A DNA stretch of 64,000 nucleotides from Pseudoxanthomonas winnipegensis (GCF_004283755.1 NZ_SHMH01000006.1:186001-250000); one strand, 5' to 3'; shown: positions 26,170-36,402, numbered from the stretch's first letter. Notes: generated by a model not told the origin, from the letters alone. A program made the numbers and translations.

Positions 26170-27129
26170 ATGACGCAAGGCAAGACAAGGGGAGGCAGCC
26201 GCGTCGCGCTGCTGGCGACATTGGCAGGCCTGCCGGGCCTGGCCTTGGCGCAGGTCGCCGATCCCAAGCCCTGGCAGCTCAACATGGGCCGGGGCGTCAC
26301 CCACACCGCGCGCATGGCCTACGAGGCGCACATGGTAGCGCTGTGGGTCTGCGTGGCGATCGGCATCATCGTGTTCGGCGCGATGGGCTATGCGATGTTC
26401 AAGTTCCGCAAGTCCAAGGGCGCGGTCGCCGCGCAGTTCAGCCACAACACCACCGCCGAGCTGATCTGGACCATCGTGCCGGTGATCATCCTGATCGCCA
26501 TGGCCTGGCCGGCGACGGCCAAGCTGATCGCGATGTACGACACGCGCGATTCGGAGATGACCATCAAGGTTACCGGCTACCAGTGGATGTGGAAGTACGA
26601 GTACCTGGGCCAGGGCGTGGAGTTCACCAGCCGCCTGGCGCGCAGCTCCGACCAGATGCGCCAGTCCGGCAAGGTGCCCGACGCCGCCAGCAACCCGCAC
26701 TACCTGCTGGAGGTCGACCACCCGCTGGTGCTGCCGGTGGACACCAAGATCCGCTTCGTCATCACCGCCGACGACGTCATCCACTCCTGGTGGGTGCCGG
26801 CGCTGGGCTGGAAGCAGGACGCCATCCCCGGCCTGATCAACGAGGCCTGGACCAATATCGAGGTGCCGGGCACCTACCGCGGCCAGTGCGCCGAGCTGTG
26901 CGGCAAGGACCATGGCTTCATGCCGATCGTGGTGGAGGCCGTGTCCAAGGCCGACTTCCAGAAGTGGCTGGCCGCGCGCAAGCCGGCCGCGCCGGTGCCG
27001 CCGGCCCCGGCCGAAGGCTCGCCCGCGCCCGATGTGACGCCGGAGCAGGCCGCGCCGGCCGGCGGCGACGCCAGCGCCAGCGCCGCGCCCGCCGCCACCG
27101 AAGCAGCGCCCGCCCCCGCGCAGGCCTGA
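26170..27129 (+). CDS. ctaC: Cytochrome c oxidase subunit II
   Basis: This 319-residue protein has a signal peptide (about residues 1-28), two transmembrane helices (about 55-78 and 95-115) and a cupredoxin domain. All CuA ligands are present: His205, Cys240, Glu242 (main chain), Cys244, His248 and Met251, in IHSWW and [12 protein letters not shown]. An Ala/Pro-rich tail follows residue 270. There is no CxxCH haem motif, so electrons come directly from cytochrome c. It is the first of the ctaC-ctaD-ctaG-ctaE set. Confidence 0.95.
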   Translation: MTQGKTRGGSRVALLATLAGLPGLALAQVADPKPWQLNMGRGVTHTARMAYEAHMVALWVCVAIGIIVFGAMGYAMFKFRKSKGAVAAQFSHNTTAELIWTIVPVIILIAMAWPATAKLIAMYDTRDSEMTIKVTGYQWMWKYEYLGQGVEFTSRLARSSDQMRQSGKVPDAASNPHYLLEVDHPLVLPVDTKIRFVITADDVIHSWWVPALGWKQDAIPGLINEAWTNIEVPGTYRGQCAELCGKDHGFMPIVVEAVSKADFQKWLAARKPAAPVPPAPAEGSPAPDVTPEQAAPAGGDASASAAPAATEAAPAPAQA

Positions 27130-27169
27130 TCTCTTCTCGCGACACCCGCTGCTTTCGAGGAACACGCCC

Positions 27170-28783
27170 ATGGCCCACGCCGCCGCAGAGCACCACGACG
27201 ATCACCACGGCCATCGCCAGGGCTTCGTCGAGCGCTGGTTCTTCTCCACCAACCACAAGGACATCGGCACGCTGTACCTGCTGTTCTCCTTCGTGATGTT
27301 CGTCATCGGCGCGGCGATGAGCGTGATCATCCGCGCCGAGCTGATGGAGCCGGGCCTGCAGTTCGTCAAGCCCGAGTTCTTCAACCAGATGACCACCGTG
27401 CACGCGCTGGTGATGATCTTCGGCGGCGTCATGCCGGCCTTCGTCGGCCTGGGCAACTGGATGATCCCGCTGCAGATCGGCGCGCCGGACATGGCGCTGC
27501 CGCGCATGAACAACTGGTCGTTCTGGCTCCTGCCGGTGGCCTTCACGCTGCTGCTGATGACCCTCTTCCTGCCCGGCGGCGCGCCGGCCGGCGGCTGGAC
27601 GCTGTACCCGCCGCTGTCGCTGCAGGGCGGCGCCAACGTGGCCTTCAGCGTGTTCGCCATCCACGTGGCCGGCATCAGCTCGATCATGGGCGCGATCAAC
27701 ATCATCGCCACCATCCTCAACATGCGCGCGCCGGGCATGGATCTGCTGAAGATGCCGATCTTCGTGTGGACCTGGCTGATCACCGCCTTCCTGCTGATCG
27801 CGGTGATGCCGGTGCTGGCCGGCGCGGTGACCATGCTGCTGACCGACCGCTTCTTCGGCACCAGCTTCTTCAACGCCGCCGGCGGCGGCGACCCGGTGAT
27901 GTACCAGCACATCTTCTGGTTCTTCGGCCATCCCGAGGTCTACATCATGATCCTGCCGGCCTTCGGCGTGGCCAGCGAGATCATCCCGACCTTCAGCCGC
28001 AAGCCGCTGTTCGGCTACCAGGCCATGGTCTACGCCACCGCCTCGATCGCCTTCCTGAGCTTCATCGTGTGGGCGCACCACATGTTCGCGGTGGGCATGC
28101 CGCTAGGCGGCGAGATCTACTTCATGTTCGCCACCATGCTGATCGCCATCCCCACCGGGGTGAAGGTGTTCAACTGGGTCTCGACTATGTGGAAGGGCTC
28201 GCTGAGCTTCGAGACGCCGATGCTGTGGGCGGTGGCCTTCGTCATCCTGTTCACCATCGGCGGCTTCTCCGGGCTGATGCTGGCCATCGTGCCGGCCGAC
28301 TTCCAGTACCACGACACCTATTTCGTGGTGGCGCACTTCCACTACGTGCTGGTGACCGGCGCGGTGTTCTCGATCATCGCGGCCACCTACTACTGGTGGC
28401 CCAAGTGGACCGGGCGCATGTACAGCCAGTTCTGGAGCAAGTTCCATTTCTGGTGGACGGTGGTGTTCGTCAACGTGCTGTTCTTCCCGCAGCACTTCCT
28501 GGGCCTGGCCGGCATGCCGCGCCGCATCCCGGACTACAACGTGGTCTTCGCCGACTGGAACTTCGTCAGTTCGATCGGCGCCTTCGGCATGTTCCTTACG
28601 CCCTTCATGATGGCCGCCATCCTGGGTTGGTCGCTGAAGAAGGGCGCGCCGGCCGACGCGCGCGCCTGGGAGAACGCCAGGGGCCTGGAGTGGACGGTGC
28701 CCTCGCCGGCGCCGGCGCATACCTTCACCACGCCGCCGGTGATCAAGCCGGGCGACCTGGCGCACGAGGACATCGGTCACTGA
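27170..28783 (+). CDS. ctaD: Cytochrome c oxidase subunit I
   Basis: This 537-residue haem-copper oxidase has twelve hydrophobic helices. Its metal ligands include the low-spin haem a His in TTVHALVM, the CuB His and cross-linked Tyr in [11 protein letters not shown], a His pair in WAHHMFAVG, and the high-spin haem and partner His in [11 protein letters not shown]. It catalyses reduction of oxygen to water with proton pumping. The C-terminus TGATG overlaps the next small gene. The D-channel sequence region ([27 protein letters not shown], split here as a description of residues about 95-120) is normal for A-type oxidases. Confidence 0.95.
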   Translation: MAHAAAEHHDDHHGHRQGFVERWFFSTNHKDIGTLYLLFSFVMFVIGAAMSVIIRAELMEPGLQFVKPEFFNQMTTVHALVMIFGGVMPAFVGLGNWMIPLQIGAPDMALPRMNNWSFWLLPVAFTLLLMTLFLPGGAPAGGWTLYPPLSLQGGANVAFSVFAIHVAGISSIMGAINIIATILNMRAPGMDLLKMPIFVWTWLITAFLLIAVMPVLAGAVTMLLTDRFFGTSFFNAAGGGDPVMYQHIFWFFGHPEVYIMILPAFGVASEIIPTFSRKPLFGYQAMVYATASIAFLSFIVWAHHMFAVGMPLGGEIYFMFATMLIAIPTGVKVFNWVSTMWKGSLSFETPMLWAVAFVILFTIGGFSGLMLAIVPADFQYHDTYFVVAHFHYVLVTGAVFSIIAATYYWWPKWTGRMYSQFWSKFHFWWTVVFVNVLFFPQHFLGLAGMPRRIPDYNVVFADWNFVSSIGAFGMFLTPFMMAAILGWSLKKGAPADARAWENARGLEWTVPSPAPAHTFTTPPVIKPGDLAHEDIGH

Positions 28784-28926
28784 TGGACAGCCCGCGCGCC
28801 CCGCTGCAGACCATGGCCGAGGCCGCCCGGCGGCGGCGCGGCACGCGCATCACCGCGCTGGTGGTGGGCGGCATCGCGATCGCGATCTATGCCGCCTTCA
28901 TCCTGTCCGGGGTGCTGCGCGCATGA
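28783..28926 (+). CDS. Small single-helix membrane protein between ctaD and ctaG
   Basis: This 47-residue protein has a basic N-terminal half (EAARRRRGTR) followed by one hydrophobic helix (ITALVVGGIAIAIYAAFIL). Its ATG overlaps the ctaD stop (TGATG) and its TGA overlaps the ctaG ATG (ATGA), so all three genes are translationally coupled. Position and topology match the cytochrome oxidase small assembly protein seen in related gene clusters. Its function is inferred from position only. Confidence 0.75.
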   Translation: MDSPRAPLQTMAEAARRRRGTRITALVVGGIAIAIYAAFILSGVLRA

Positions 28927-29528
28927 ACGCCCGGGACGCCGCCACCGCTTCGGCGCCGGATCGGCGCACCGCCGGCCTGCCGCGGCTGATCGGCGTGGCG
29001 GTGGTGGTGTTCGTGCTGACCTTCTCGCTGGTGCCGCTGTACCGGCTGGCCTGCGAGAAGGTGTTCGGCATCCGCCTGGACAAGGGGCCGGCCGCGGCCG
29101 GCCAGGTGGCCGGTGTGGCGGCGAGCAAGCGCCTGGTGACGGTGGAGTTCGATGGCGGCGTCAATTCGAAGCTGCCCTGGGCCTTCCACCCGGAGGTCCA
29201 GCGCATGCAGGTGGTGCCGGGCCAGCTGTACGAGGCGCAGTTCTTCGCCCGCAACGACGGCAAGCGCTCGATCGTGGGCAATGCGGTGCCGTCGGTGGCG
29301 CCGGCGCGGGCCTCGCAGTACTTCGTCAAGACCGAGTGCTTCTGCTTCACCGCGCAGACGCTGGAGGCCGGCGAGAGCCGCGACATGCCGCTGCGCTTCA
29401 TGGTCGACCCGCATCTGCCCAGCGATGTCTCCACGATCACCCTGTCCTACACCTTCTTCAAGAACGATGCGCTGACCACCGCCCTGGCGGGCGCGGCGGC
29501 GAGTCCGACGGCGCATTCGGCGCCTTGA
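28923..29528 (+). CDS. ctaG: Cytochrome c oxidase assembly protein CtaG/Cox11
   Basis: This 201-residue protein has one N-terminal transmembrane helix (about residues 22-42) and a periplasmic Ig-like domain. The copper-binding motif CFCF is present in KTECFCFTAQTLEAGE, together with the membrane-proximal Cys in YRLACEKVFG. Cox11/CtaG delivers copper to the CuB site of subunit I. It is of standard length and sits in the usual position between ctaD and ctaE. Confidence 0.95.
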   Translation: MNARDAATASAPDRRTAGLPRLIGVAVVVFVLTFSLVPLYRLACEKVFGIRLDKGPAAAGQVAGVAASKRLVTVEFDGGVNSKLPWAFHPEVQRMQVVPGQLYEAQFFARNDGKRSIVGNAVPSVAPARASQYFVKTECFCFTAQTLEAGESRDMPLRFMVDPHLPSDVSTITLSYTFFKNDALTTALAGAAASPTAHSAP

Positions 29529-29556
29529 TTGCCCAAGACCCTCAAAGGAACGCGTG

Positions 29557-30435
29557 ATGGCGCAGACCCACTCCCAGGATGCCGATGTCTACTTCGTCCC
29601 GGCGCAGAGCAAGTGGCCCTTTGTCGGTTCGATCGCGATGTTCGTGCTGATGATCGGCGTGGCCAGCTGGCTCAACGACGCGGCCTGGGGCAAATGGACC
29701 TTCCTGGTCGGCGTGATGCTGCTGGCGGCGACGCTGTTCATGTGGTTCGGCGATGTGATCCGCGAGTCGGTCGCCGGTCGCTATAACGGCCAGGTCGACG
29801 TGTCCTTCCGCATGGGGATGGTGTGGTTCATCTTCTCCGAGGTGATGTTCTTCGCCGCCTTCTTCGGCGCGCTGTTCTACACCCGCACCTTCTCCCTGCC
29901 GTGGCTGGGCGGGCAGGGCGACGGGGTGATGACCAACGCGCTGCTGTGGGAGGGCTATTCGGCCGGCTGGCCGACCAATGGCCCGGCGATGGTTGGCGGC
30001 ACCTTCCAGACCATCCCGGCCTGGGGCCTGCCGCTGATCAACACGCTGATCCTGCTGACCTCCGGCGTGACCCTGACCATCGGCCACCACGCGCTCAAGG
30101 CGGCGCAGCGCGGCACCGTGCTGCTGTGGCTGGGCATCACCGTGCTGCTGGGCCTGACCTTCCTGTACTTCCAGGTGACCGAGTACGCGCATGCCTACCA
30201 CGCGCTCAACCTGACGCTGGGCTCGGGCATCTACGGCTCGACCTTCTTCATGCTCACCGGCTTCCACGGCGCGCACGTGTTCCTGGGCACGCTGATGCTG
30301 GCGATCATGTGGCTGCGCGTGCTCAAGGGGCACTTCACCAAGGACCACCACTTCGCCTTCGAGGCGGCCGCGTGGTACTGGCATTTCGTCGACGTGGTGT
30401 GGCTGGCGCTGTTCCTGTTCGTTTACGTGCTTTGA
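29557..30435 (+). CDS. ctaE: Cytochrome c oxidase subunit III
   Basis: This 292-residue integral membrane protein has seven helices. The family signature WYWHFVDVVWLALFLFVYV is at the C-terminus, and the lipid-binding Glu is in FTEYAHAYH-like context (VTEYAHAYHALN). Subunit III stabilises proton uptake by subunit I. The ATG at 29557 has AAAGGA seven bases upstream; a GTG three bases earlier is less likely. Confidence 0.95.
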   Translation: MAQTHSQDADVYFVPAQSKWPFVGSIAMFVLMIGVASWLNDAAWGKWTFLVGVMLLAATLFMWFGDVIRESVAGRYNGQVDVSFRMGMVWFIFSEVMFFAAFFGALFYTRTFSLPWLGGQGDGVMTNALLWEGYSAGWPTNGPAMVGGTFQTIPAWGLPLINTLILLTSGVTLTIGHHALKAAQRGTVLLWLGITVLLGLTFLYFQVTEYAHAYHALNLTLGSGIYGSTFFMLTGFHGAHVFLGTLMLAIMWLRVLKGHFTKDHHFAFEAAAWYWHFVDVVWLALFLFVYVL

Positions 30436-30516
30436 GGCAGGGGCGCGTGGCGACGCGTGAGCGGAAGCCCAGCGCTTTTGCTCACTCCTCAGTGTCTGCG
30501 CGCGCGTTCCTTGCTT

Positions 30517-30735
30517 TCAGCCGCCGATGCCGTGCGGTTTGATCCAGCCGCTCCAGATGCCCAGTACGACCAGCGCGAACAGGGTCACCGACAGCCCGAT
30601 GCGCCAGGTCAGTGAGCGCACCGTGCGCGTGGTCTGGCCGCGGTCGATCAGCAGGTAGTACAGGCCGGCGCCGAGGTTCCACACGATCATGATCAGGAAG
30701 GCGACGATCAGCAGGGTCTTGAGCGAGTCGTTCAT
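30517..30735 (-). CDS. DUF2909 family twin-helix membrane protein
   Basis: This 72-residue protein has two hydrophobic helices (about residues 7-28 and 45-64) separated by LIDRGQTTRTVRSL, the DUF2909 pattern. In many gammaproteobacteria it is found on the opposite strand between ctaE and the SURF1 gene, as here. No function is established; a link to oxidase assembly is inferred from that constant position. Confidence 0.82.
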   Translation of the reverse strand: MNDSLKTLLIVAFLIMIVWNLGAGLYYLLIDRGQTTRTVRSLTWRIGLSVTLFALVVLGIWSGWIKPHGIGG

Positions 30736-30792
30736 GCGCACCTCTCGGGCGGCCGTGTGCCGCACGCACCGATTATCGTCGCCGCCGGGCGG

Positions 30793-31539
30793 ATGGGCGT
30801 GAGCCGGCGTCTGCCTACCGCCGCCGGCTGGGCGCTGGCGCTGCTGGTGGCCGCGGCCTTCTGCGGTCTGGGAACCTGGCAGCTCGGGCGTGCCAAGGAA
30901 AAACGCGCGATGCTCGCGCAGGTCGCCCAGGTGCTGCACGACCGCCAGCCGCGGCCGCTGGCTGACGCGGCGCAGCACGCCCGCGCGCAGGAGTTCGACT
31001 GGGCGGCCGGCAGCGGTCGCTTCGCGCCGGGCCCGGCGGTGCTGCTGGACAACCAGACCCACCAAGGCCAGGCCGGCGTGCGCGTCTACCGGGTGTTCGT
31101 GCCCGATGCCGGCGGCGCGCCGCTGCTGGTGGACCTGGGCTGGCAGCCGCTGGACGCGCAGCGCCAGCTGCCGCCGGTGCCGGCGCTGGCCGACACGCAT
31201 CGCGTCGCCGGCCTGTTGGCGCCGCCGCCCTCGGCCGGGTTGCTGCGGGCGCCCGCGCAGGCCCAGGCCAACGGCGACCTGCTCGCCGTGGTGCTGGACC
31301 CGGCCGCGCTGGCCGCGCCGCTGCGCCAGCCGGCGCTGGCGCAGCGGGTGCTCAAGCTCGATCCGGCCTTGCCGGTCGGCTTTCCGCGCGATCTGGACGT
31401 GCTGCCCAACACGCTGCCGCCGGAGCGCCACCTGGGCTATGCGGTGCAGTGGTTCGGCCTGGCGCTGGCGGTGCTGATCACCGCCGGCGTGCTCACGTGG
31501 CGGCGCAGACGCGCCGCGCGTGAGAAAATGGGGGCATGA
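30793..31539 (+). CDS. SURF1 family cytochrome oxidase biogenesis protein
   Basis: This 248-residue protein has an N-terminal transmembrane helix (about residues 9-28), a periplasmic beta-rich domain and a C-terminal helix (HLGYAVQWFGLALAVLITAG). FCGLGTWQLGRAKEK at the end of helix 1 and the C-terminal YAVQWF are SURF1 hallmarks. SURF1 binds haem a for delivery to subunit I. An in-frame GTG at 30757 would add 12 residues; the ATG is preferred because the following basic MGVSRR suits a membrane N-terminus. The stop overlaps the next ATG. Confidence 0.9.
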   Translation: MGVSRRLPTAAGWALALLVAAAFCGLGTWQLGRAKEKRAMLAQVAQVLHDRQPRPLADAAQHARAQEFDWAAGSGRFAPGPAVLLDNQTHQGQAGVRVYRVFVPDAGGAPLLVDLGWQPLDAQRQLPPVPALADTHRVAGLLAPPPSAGLLRAPAQAQANGDLLAVVLDPAALAAPLRQPALAQRVLKLDPALPVGFPRDLDVLPNTLPPERHLGYAVQWFGLALAVLITAGVLTWRRRRAAREKMGA

Positions 31540-32105
31540 CCCCTTCCGACGTCGCTCCTGGCCGAAACCGTGGCCGGTGGATCCTGCTCGGCCTGTTCGT
31601 GTTGTTCTTCGGCAGCGTGGGCGCGGCCGGCGTGCTGCGCTTCGCCGGCTGGCAGCCGGCCGGGCTGAAGAACCACGGGGCGCTGCTGCATCCGCCCGTG
31701 GACGTGCGCGCGCTGCAGCCGGCGCTGGCCGGTGGCGGCACCTACAGCTGGCGGCAGCCGCAGCGCACCTGGCGCATCGTGCTGGCGCCGCCGGCCGACT
31801 GCGTGGCCGACTGCGTGGCCCTGTCGCACCAGCTGGACACGGTCTGGCAGCTGTTCGGCCACAACGCCGACCAGGTCCACATCCTGTGGATCGGTCCGCC
31901 GCCGGCGGGCGCGGCGCGCCCCGTGTCGCTGCGCGTGATCGCCGCCGGCGATCCGCTGCGCGCCGCGCTGCCCGACGTGGACGACGGCGCGGGCGTGCCG
32001 GTGTACGTGATCGATCCCAACGGCTTCGTGATCCAGCGCTTCGCCCCGGGCTTCGACCCGGCCGACCTGCGCAGCGACGTCGCCAAGCTGCTGAAACTCC
32101 TTTAG
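31536..32105 (+). CDS. Membrane-anchored thioredoxin-fold protein with Sco-like CxxxC
   Basis: This 189-residue protein has a single N-terminal membrane helix (about 14-36). The periplasmic domain includes CVADC (Cys89, Cys93), the same CxxxC spacing as the copper site of Sco1/SenC, and ends with VYVIDPNGFVIQRFAPG, a thioredoxin-fold strand pair also seen in Sco proteins. The third Sco copper ligand, a His in a DHS-type motif, is not visible. It overlaps the SURF1 stop by four bases and precedes ctaA. It may be a reductase or copper chaperone for CuA; this is inference. Confidence 0.75.
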   Translation: MTPSDVAPGRNRGRWILLGLFVLFFGSVGAAGVLRFAGWQPAGLKNHGALLHPPVDVRALQPALAGGGTYSWRQPQRTWRIVLAPPADCVADCVALSHQLDTVWQLFGHNADQVHILWIGPPPAGAARPVSLRVIAAGDPLRAALPDVDDGAGVPVYVIDPNGFVIQRFAPGFDPADLRSDVAKLLKLL

Positions 32106-32121
32106 AGCGAACCCCACCGTA

Positions 32122-33303
32122 ATGCCTGTCCTCCCACGCCTGCCGTTCCGGCACTTCCACCGCATCGCCTGGCTGGCGGCGATCATGACCGCCAGCACGA
32201 TCGTCTTCGGCGGCTTCGTGCGCCTGTCCGATGCCGGCCTGAGCTGCCCGGACTGGCCGACCTGCTATGGCCGCGCGGCCTGGCCACAGGCGCCTTCGGA
32301 GATCATCGACCACGCCCAGCTGAAGATCCGCCCGCTGGAGACGCACAAGGCCTGGCGCGAGCAGGTGCACCGCTTCCTGGCCGGCATGCTCAGCATCGAG
32401 ATCTTCGCCCTGGCGCTGATGGCCGCGCGCCGGCGCCGGCTGGGCGTCGCGCAGGTGATCGTGGCCGCGGTCCTGGTGGCGCTGGCCATCCCGCTGTACA
32501 TGCGCGGCCAGCACGTGGCGGCCAGCGTGCTGGCCCTGATCGGCGAGGGCATCCTGCTGGTCGCGGCGTGGCGCTGGTCTTCGGCGTCCGCGCCTGGCGG
32601 CGCGGGCGATCTTGCGCGCGTGGCGATGCTGACCCTGGCGATGATCATCTTCCAGGCCCTGCTGGGCATGTGGACGGTGACCTGGCTGCTCAAGCCCATC
32701 GTGGTGATGGGGCATCTGCTGGGCGGCCTGGCGACCTTCGGCCTGCTGGTGTGGATGGCCTGGCGGGCGACCCAGCTGCCGATCACCCTGGTCGATGCGC
32801 GCGCGCTCAAGCGCGTGCTGGGCGTGGGCCTGGCGCTGTTGGTGGTGCAGATCGCGCTGGGCGGCTGGGTCAGCGCCAACTACGCGGCGCTGGCCTGCGG
32901 CGGCGGCAGCTGGCGCATGGCCAACTTCCCGCAGTGCGTGGGCCAGTGGTGGCCGCCGCACGACTTCCACGAGGGGTTCACCCTGTGGCGCGGCATCGGC
33001 GTGGACTACGAAGGCGGCGTGCTCGACGGCGCCTCGCGCATCGCCATCCAGATGGCGCACCGGCTGATGGCCATCGTGCTGGCCTGCTGGCTGGCGTTCT
33101 GCGCGCTGCGGCTGTGGCGCCAGCCGGGCATGCGCGGCTGGGGCGCCGGGCTGCTGGTCGCGCTGCTGGCCCAGGTGACCCTGGGCATCCTCAACGTCAA
33201 GCTGGCCCTGCCGCTGGGCGTGGCCGTGCTGCACAACGCCGGCGCGGTGGTGCTGCTGTTCGTGCTGGTCTCGCTGCTGGCGCGGCTGAGGACGCCGGAA
33301 TGA
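32122..33303 (+). CDS. ctaA: Haem A synthase (COX15/CtaA)
   Basis: This 393-residue protein has eight hydrophobic helices in two similar halves. Four haem-ligand His residues are visible in the usual pairs ([37 protein letters not shown]). A Cys pair, one in DWPTCYG and others in ACGGG and FPQCVG, fits the periplasmic disulfide of type 1 enzymes. It oxidises the haem O methyl group to the formyl of haem A. The stop overlaps the ctaB start. Confidence 0.95.
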   Translation: MPVLPRLPFRHFHRIAWLAAIMTASTIVFGGFVRLSDAGLSCPDWPTCYGRAAWPQAPSEIIDHAQLKIRPLETHKAWREQVHRFLAGMLSIEIFALALMAARRRRLGVAQVIVAAVLVALAIPLYMRGQHVAASVLALIGEGILLVAAWRWSSASAPGGAGDLARVAMLTLAMIIFQALLGMWTVTWLLKPIVVMGHLLGGLATFGLLVWMAWRATQLPITLVDARALKRVLGVGLALLVVQIALGGWVSANYAALACGGGSWRMANFPQCVGQWWPPHDFHEGFTLWRGIGVDYEGGVLDGASRIAIQMAHRLMAIVLACWLAFCALRLWRQPGMRGWGAGLLVALLAQVTLGILNVKLALPLGVAVLHNAGAVVLLFVLVSLLARLRTPE

Positions 33304-34226
33304 GCGCCGTGCGCGCCACGGCGAAGGACTACTGGGACCTGACCAAGCCGCGCGTGGTCGCCCTGATCGTGTTCACCGCCTTCGTCGGCATGATCCTGGC
33401 GATCCCCGGCCTGCCCAGCGCGACCCAGGTGCGGCACGGGCTGCTGGGCTTCGTGGGCATCTGGATCGCGGCCTCGGCGGCGGCGGCCATCAACCAGCTG
33501 CTCGATGCGCGCATCGATGCGCAGATGGCGCGCACCTCGTGGCGCCCGCTGGTGGTGGGCAAGGTGCAGCCCTGGCAGGTGCTGGTGTTCGCACTGGTGC
33601 TGACCGTGATCTCGATGGCCATCCTGGTGCTGTGGGTCAACGTGATCACCGCGGTGCTGACGTTCTTCTCGCTGATCGGCTACGCGGTGATCTACACCGT
33701 CTACCTCAAGCGCGCCACGCCGCAGAACATCGTCATCGGCGGGCTGGCCGGGGCCACGCCGCCGATGCTGGGCTGGGCCGCGGTCACCGGCATGGAGGGG
33801 CCGTGGGACTGGGGCCACAGCCTGCTGCTGGTACTGATCATCTTCGTCTGGACGCCGCCGCACTTCTGGGCGCTGGCGATCTTCCGCCGCGAGGACTACG
33901 CCAAGGCGCTGATCCCGATGCTGCCGGTCACCCACGGCGTGGTCTATACGCGCTGGCAGATCCTGTTCTACACCGTGCTGCTGGTGGAGGCCACGCTGCT
34001 GCCGGTGCTGTTCGGGCTCAGCGGCCTGTTCTACCTGGGCGGGGCGCTGGTGCTGGGCGCGGGCTTCCTGTGGTACGCGTGGAAGCTGCTGGATCCGCCG
34101 GACGAATTCTTCGCCATGCGCACCTTCCGCTATTCGATCGTGTACCTGATGGCGCTGTTCGCCTTCCTGCTGGTGGACCACTGGCTGGCGCCGCTGCTGC
34201 CGGGCATCGCCGGGCGCAGCCTGTGA
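33300..34226 (+). CDS. ctaB: Protoheme IX farnesyltransferase (haem O synthase)
   Basis: This 308-residue UbiA-superfamily protein has about nine membrane helices. The first Asp-rich motif is [20 protein letters not shown], with the family's D-x3-D spacing and RT-RP ending, and the second region holds [14 protein letters not shown] and WTPPHFW. It adds a farnesyl group to haem B to give haem O, the substrate of CtaA. It overlaps ctaA by four bases (ATGA) and closes the oxidase operon. The equivalent E. coli gene is cyoE. Confidence 0.95.
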   Translation: MSAVRATAKDYWDLTKPRVVALIVFTAFVGMILAIPGLPSATQVRHGLLGFVGIWIAASAAAAINQLLDARIDAQMARTSWRPLVVGKVQPWQVLVFALVLTVISMAILVLWVNVITAVLTFFSLIGYAVIYTVYLKRATPQNIVIGGLAGATPPMLGWAAVTGMEGPWDWGHSLLLVLIIFVWTPPHFWALAIFRREDYAKALIPMLPVTHGVVYTRWQILFYTVLLVEATLLPVLFGLSGLFYLGGALVLGAGFLWYAWKLLDPPDEFFAMRTFRYSIVYLMALFAFLLVDHWLAPLLPGIAGRSL

Positions 34227-34320
34227 GCCCGTTGCGCCGGCGCCATGCGCGCGGGAGGATGGCCGCGCGGCGGTGCCGTCCCGCCGCCGCCACGTCCCTT
34301 CGAGTGATCGTCTGAATTCC

Positions 34321-35355
34321 ATGAGTGTCGAGCGTCGCCGCACCAAGCGCAGCCCCCGTTTCACCGAGATCGCCCTCGAGGCGGGGGTCAGCCCCAGCAC
34401 CGTCGACCGCGTGCTCAACGAGCGCGGCAGCGTGTCCGACGCGCTGCGCCGCAAGGTGGTCGAGGCGGCCAAGCGCCTGGGCACCAACCGCCTGCTGCCG
34501 GACGTACGCCATGGCGTGCTGCATTTCGACGTGGTGCTGGTGCACAGCGAGATCGCGCTGTTCCAGCGTTTCAACAACGCGCTGGACCGCTACGCCAACC
34601 TGATCGGCCCGCGCGTGACCGTGCATCGCAGCGCCTGGGGCGAACGCGACGACGAACGCCTGGCCGAGTTCCTGGAAAATCCGCCGTATCCGCGCCACGG
34701 CCTGTTGATCGTGGCCCGCGACAACGCACGCATCGGCCAGGCCCTGCGCGCGGTGAATGCCGCCGGCACGCCGGTGGTGACCATGACCTCGGACGTGTCC
34801 GGGATCCAGCGCCTGGCCTACGTGGGCATCGACAACGTGCTGGCCGGGCGCACCGCCGGCTACCTGGCCGGGCGCTTCACCCGCCAGGCGGGCAAGGTGT
34901 GGATGCCGGTGGCCTCGCTGGACTTCCGCTCGCAGCTGGATCGCGTGGAAGGCTTCACCCAGATCCTGGCCGAGCAGTTCCCGCACCTGGATCCGCTGCC
35001 GCCGGTGGAAGTGGCCGACGACAACGAGCGCGCTCACGCCCTGCTGCACGACACCCTGCGCCAGCGCCACGACATCGTGGCGATCTACAGCACCGGCGCG
35101 TGCTCGGGCGGCATCCGCCGCGCGCTGCGCCGCCATCCGCTGGCGGTGGCGCCGGTGTGGATCGGCCACGAGGCCACGCGCGAACACGCCGAGCTGCTGC
35201 GCGCCGGCGATCTGGCCGCGGTGATCGACCAGGACCCGGAAGGGCAGATCCTCTCCGGCCTGCAGCATCTGCTGCACGCCAACGAGGAACTCGAGCGCGC
35301 CCCGGAGCAGCGCACGCGCTTCCGCCTGATCACGCCCGAGAATCTGAGCCAGTAG
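34321..35355 (+). CDS. LacI/GalR family transcriptional regulator
   Basis: This 344-residue protein begins with a LacI helix-turn-helix (residues 12-35, FTEIALEAGVSPSTVDRVLN), with the hinge region following, and a periplasmic-binding-protein-like sensor domain to the end. The sensor has the type I fold pattern (GLLIVARDN, VGIDNVLAGRTAGYL, VAIYSTGACSGG). Such proteins repress or activate sugar-related genes, but no sugar gene is next to it. The ligand is unknown. It is separated from ctaB by 94 bases and from the convergent BASS transporter by 54. Confidence 0.9.
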   Translation: MSVERRRTKRSPRFTEIALEAGVSPSTVDRVLNERGSVSDALRRKVVEAAKRLGTNRLLPDVRHGVLHFDVVLVHSEIALFQRFNNALDRYANLIGPRVTVHRSAWGERDDERLAEFLENPPYPRHGLLIVARDNARIGQALRAVNAAGTPVVTMTSDVSGIQRLAYVGIDNVLAGRTAGYLAGRFTRQAGKVWMPVASLDFRSQLDRVEGFTQILAEQFPHLDPLPPVEVADDNERAHALLHDTLRQRHDIVAIYSTGACSGGIRRALRRHPLAVAPVWIGHEATREHAELLRAGDLAAVIDQDPEGQILSGLQHLLHANEELERAPEQRTRFRLITPENLSQ

Positions 35356-35409
35356 GAGCAGGGGCCAGGGGTCGGAGGCCAGGGATCAGGGGAAAGGCGG
35401 CGCGCCTGC

Positions 35410-36402
35410 TCAGTCGGCGATCGGCGCGTCGGTGCGCGCCTTGCCGCGCGCATAGCGCTGGGCCACCACCGCGCAGGTGATCAGCTGCACCTGGTGGTAG
35501 ATCATCACCGGCAGCACGATCGCGCCCAGCGCGCCGCCGGCGAACATCACCTTGGCCATCGGCACGCCGGTGGCCAGGCTCTTCTTGGAGCCGCAGAACA
35601 CGATGGCGATCTCGTCGCTGCGGGCGAAGCCCAGCCGGCGCGCCAGCAGCGTGATCAGGGCCATGGCCACGCCCAGCAGCGCCGCGGCGAAGCCGACCAC
35701 GCCCAGCAGCGCCAGCAGCGGCGTGTGCTGCCACAGGCCCTCGACCACCGCCGCGCTGAAGGCGGTGTAGACCACCAGCAGGATCGTGCCCTGGTCGGTG
35801 TACTTGAGCACCGCGCGCCGGCGTTCGACCCAGCCGCCGATCAGCGGGCGCAGCAGGTGACCGGCCACGAACGGCACCAGCAGCTGCAGCAGGATCTTGA
35901 ACATCGCCTGCAGCGGATCGGCCATCTGCCCCTGCGTGCCGGCGAGCAGGGTCATGATCGCCGGCGTCAGGAACACGCCCAGCAGGCTGGAGGCGGAGGC
36001 GGCGCACACCGCGGCCGGCACGTTGCCGCCGGCCATCGAGGTGAAGGCGATCGAGGACTGCACCGTGGACGGCAGCGCGCACAGGAACAGCAGGCCCAGC
36101 GCCAGCCCCGGCGTCAGCAGGTGCACGGCCAGCGGATGCACCAGCAGGCCCAGCAGCGGGAACAGCACGAAGGTGCAGGCCAGGATGGTCAGATGCAGCC
36201 GCCAGTGGGTCATGCCGGCGACGATGGCCTCGCGCGACAGCCGCGCACCGTGCAGGAAGAACAGCGCGGCGATGGCCACATCGGTGATGTCGTCCATCCA
36301 CCCCGCCGCGGTGCCGCGCACCGGCAGCAGCGAGGCCAGCAGGACCGTGCCCAGCAGGCAAAGCGTGAAGGTGTCGATGCGCAGACGCTTGAGCAGGTTC
36401 AC
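35410..36402 (-). CDS. Bile acid:sodium symporter family transporter (SBF-like, YfeH type)
   Basis: This 330-residue protein has nine or ten hydrophobic helices. The conserved segment CALPSTVQSSIAFTSMAGGNVPAAV and the CGSKKSLATGVPMA stretch fit the SBF_like group, whose members are sodium-coupled organic anion carriers. The substrate is unknown. The ATG at 36402 is followed by a short basic stretch and helix 1. The gene points away from dnaG, with a stem-loop repeat between. Confidence 0.88.
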   Translation of the reverse strand: MNLLKRLRIDTFTLCLLGTVLLASLLPVRGTAAGWMDDITDVAIAALFFLHGARLSREAIVAGMTHWRLHLTILACTFVLFPLLGLLVHPLAVHLLTPGLALGLLFLCALPSTVQSSIAFTSMAGGNVPAAVCAASASSLLGVFLTPAIMTLLAGTQGQMADPLQAMFKILLQLLVPFVAGHLLRPLIGGWVERRRAVLKYTDQGTILLVVYTAFSAAVVEGLWQHTPLLALLGVVGFAAALLGVAMALITLLARRLGFARSDEIAIVFCGSKKSLATGVPMAKVMFAGGALGAIVLPVMIYHQVQLITCAVVAQRYARGKARTDAPIAD

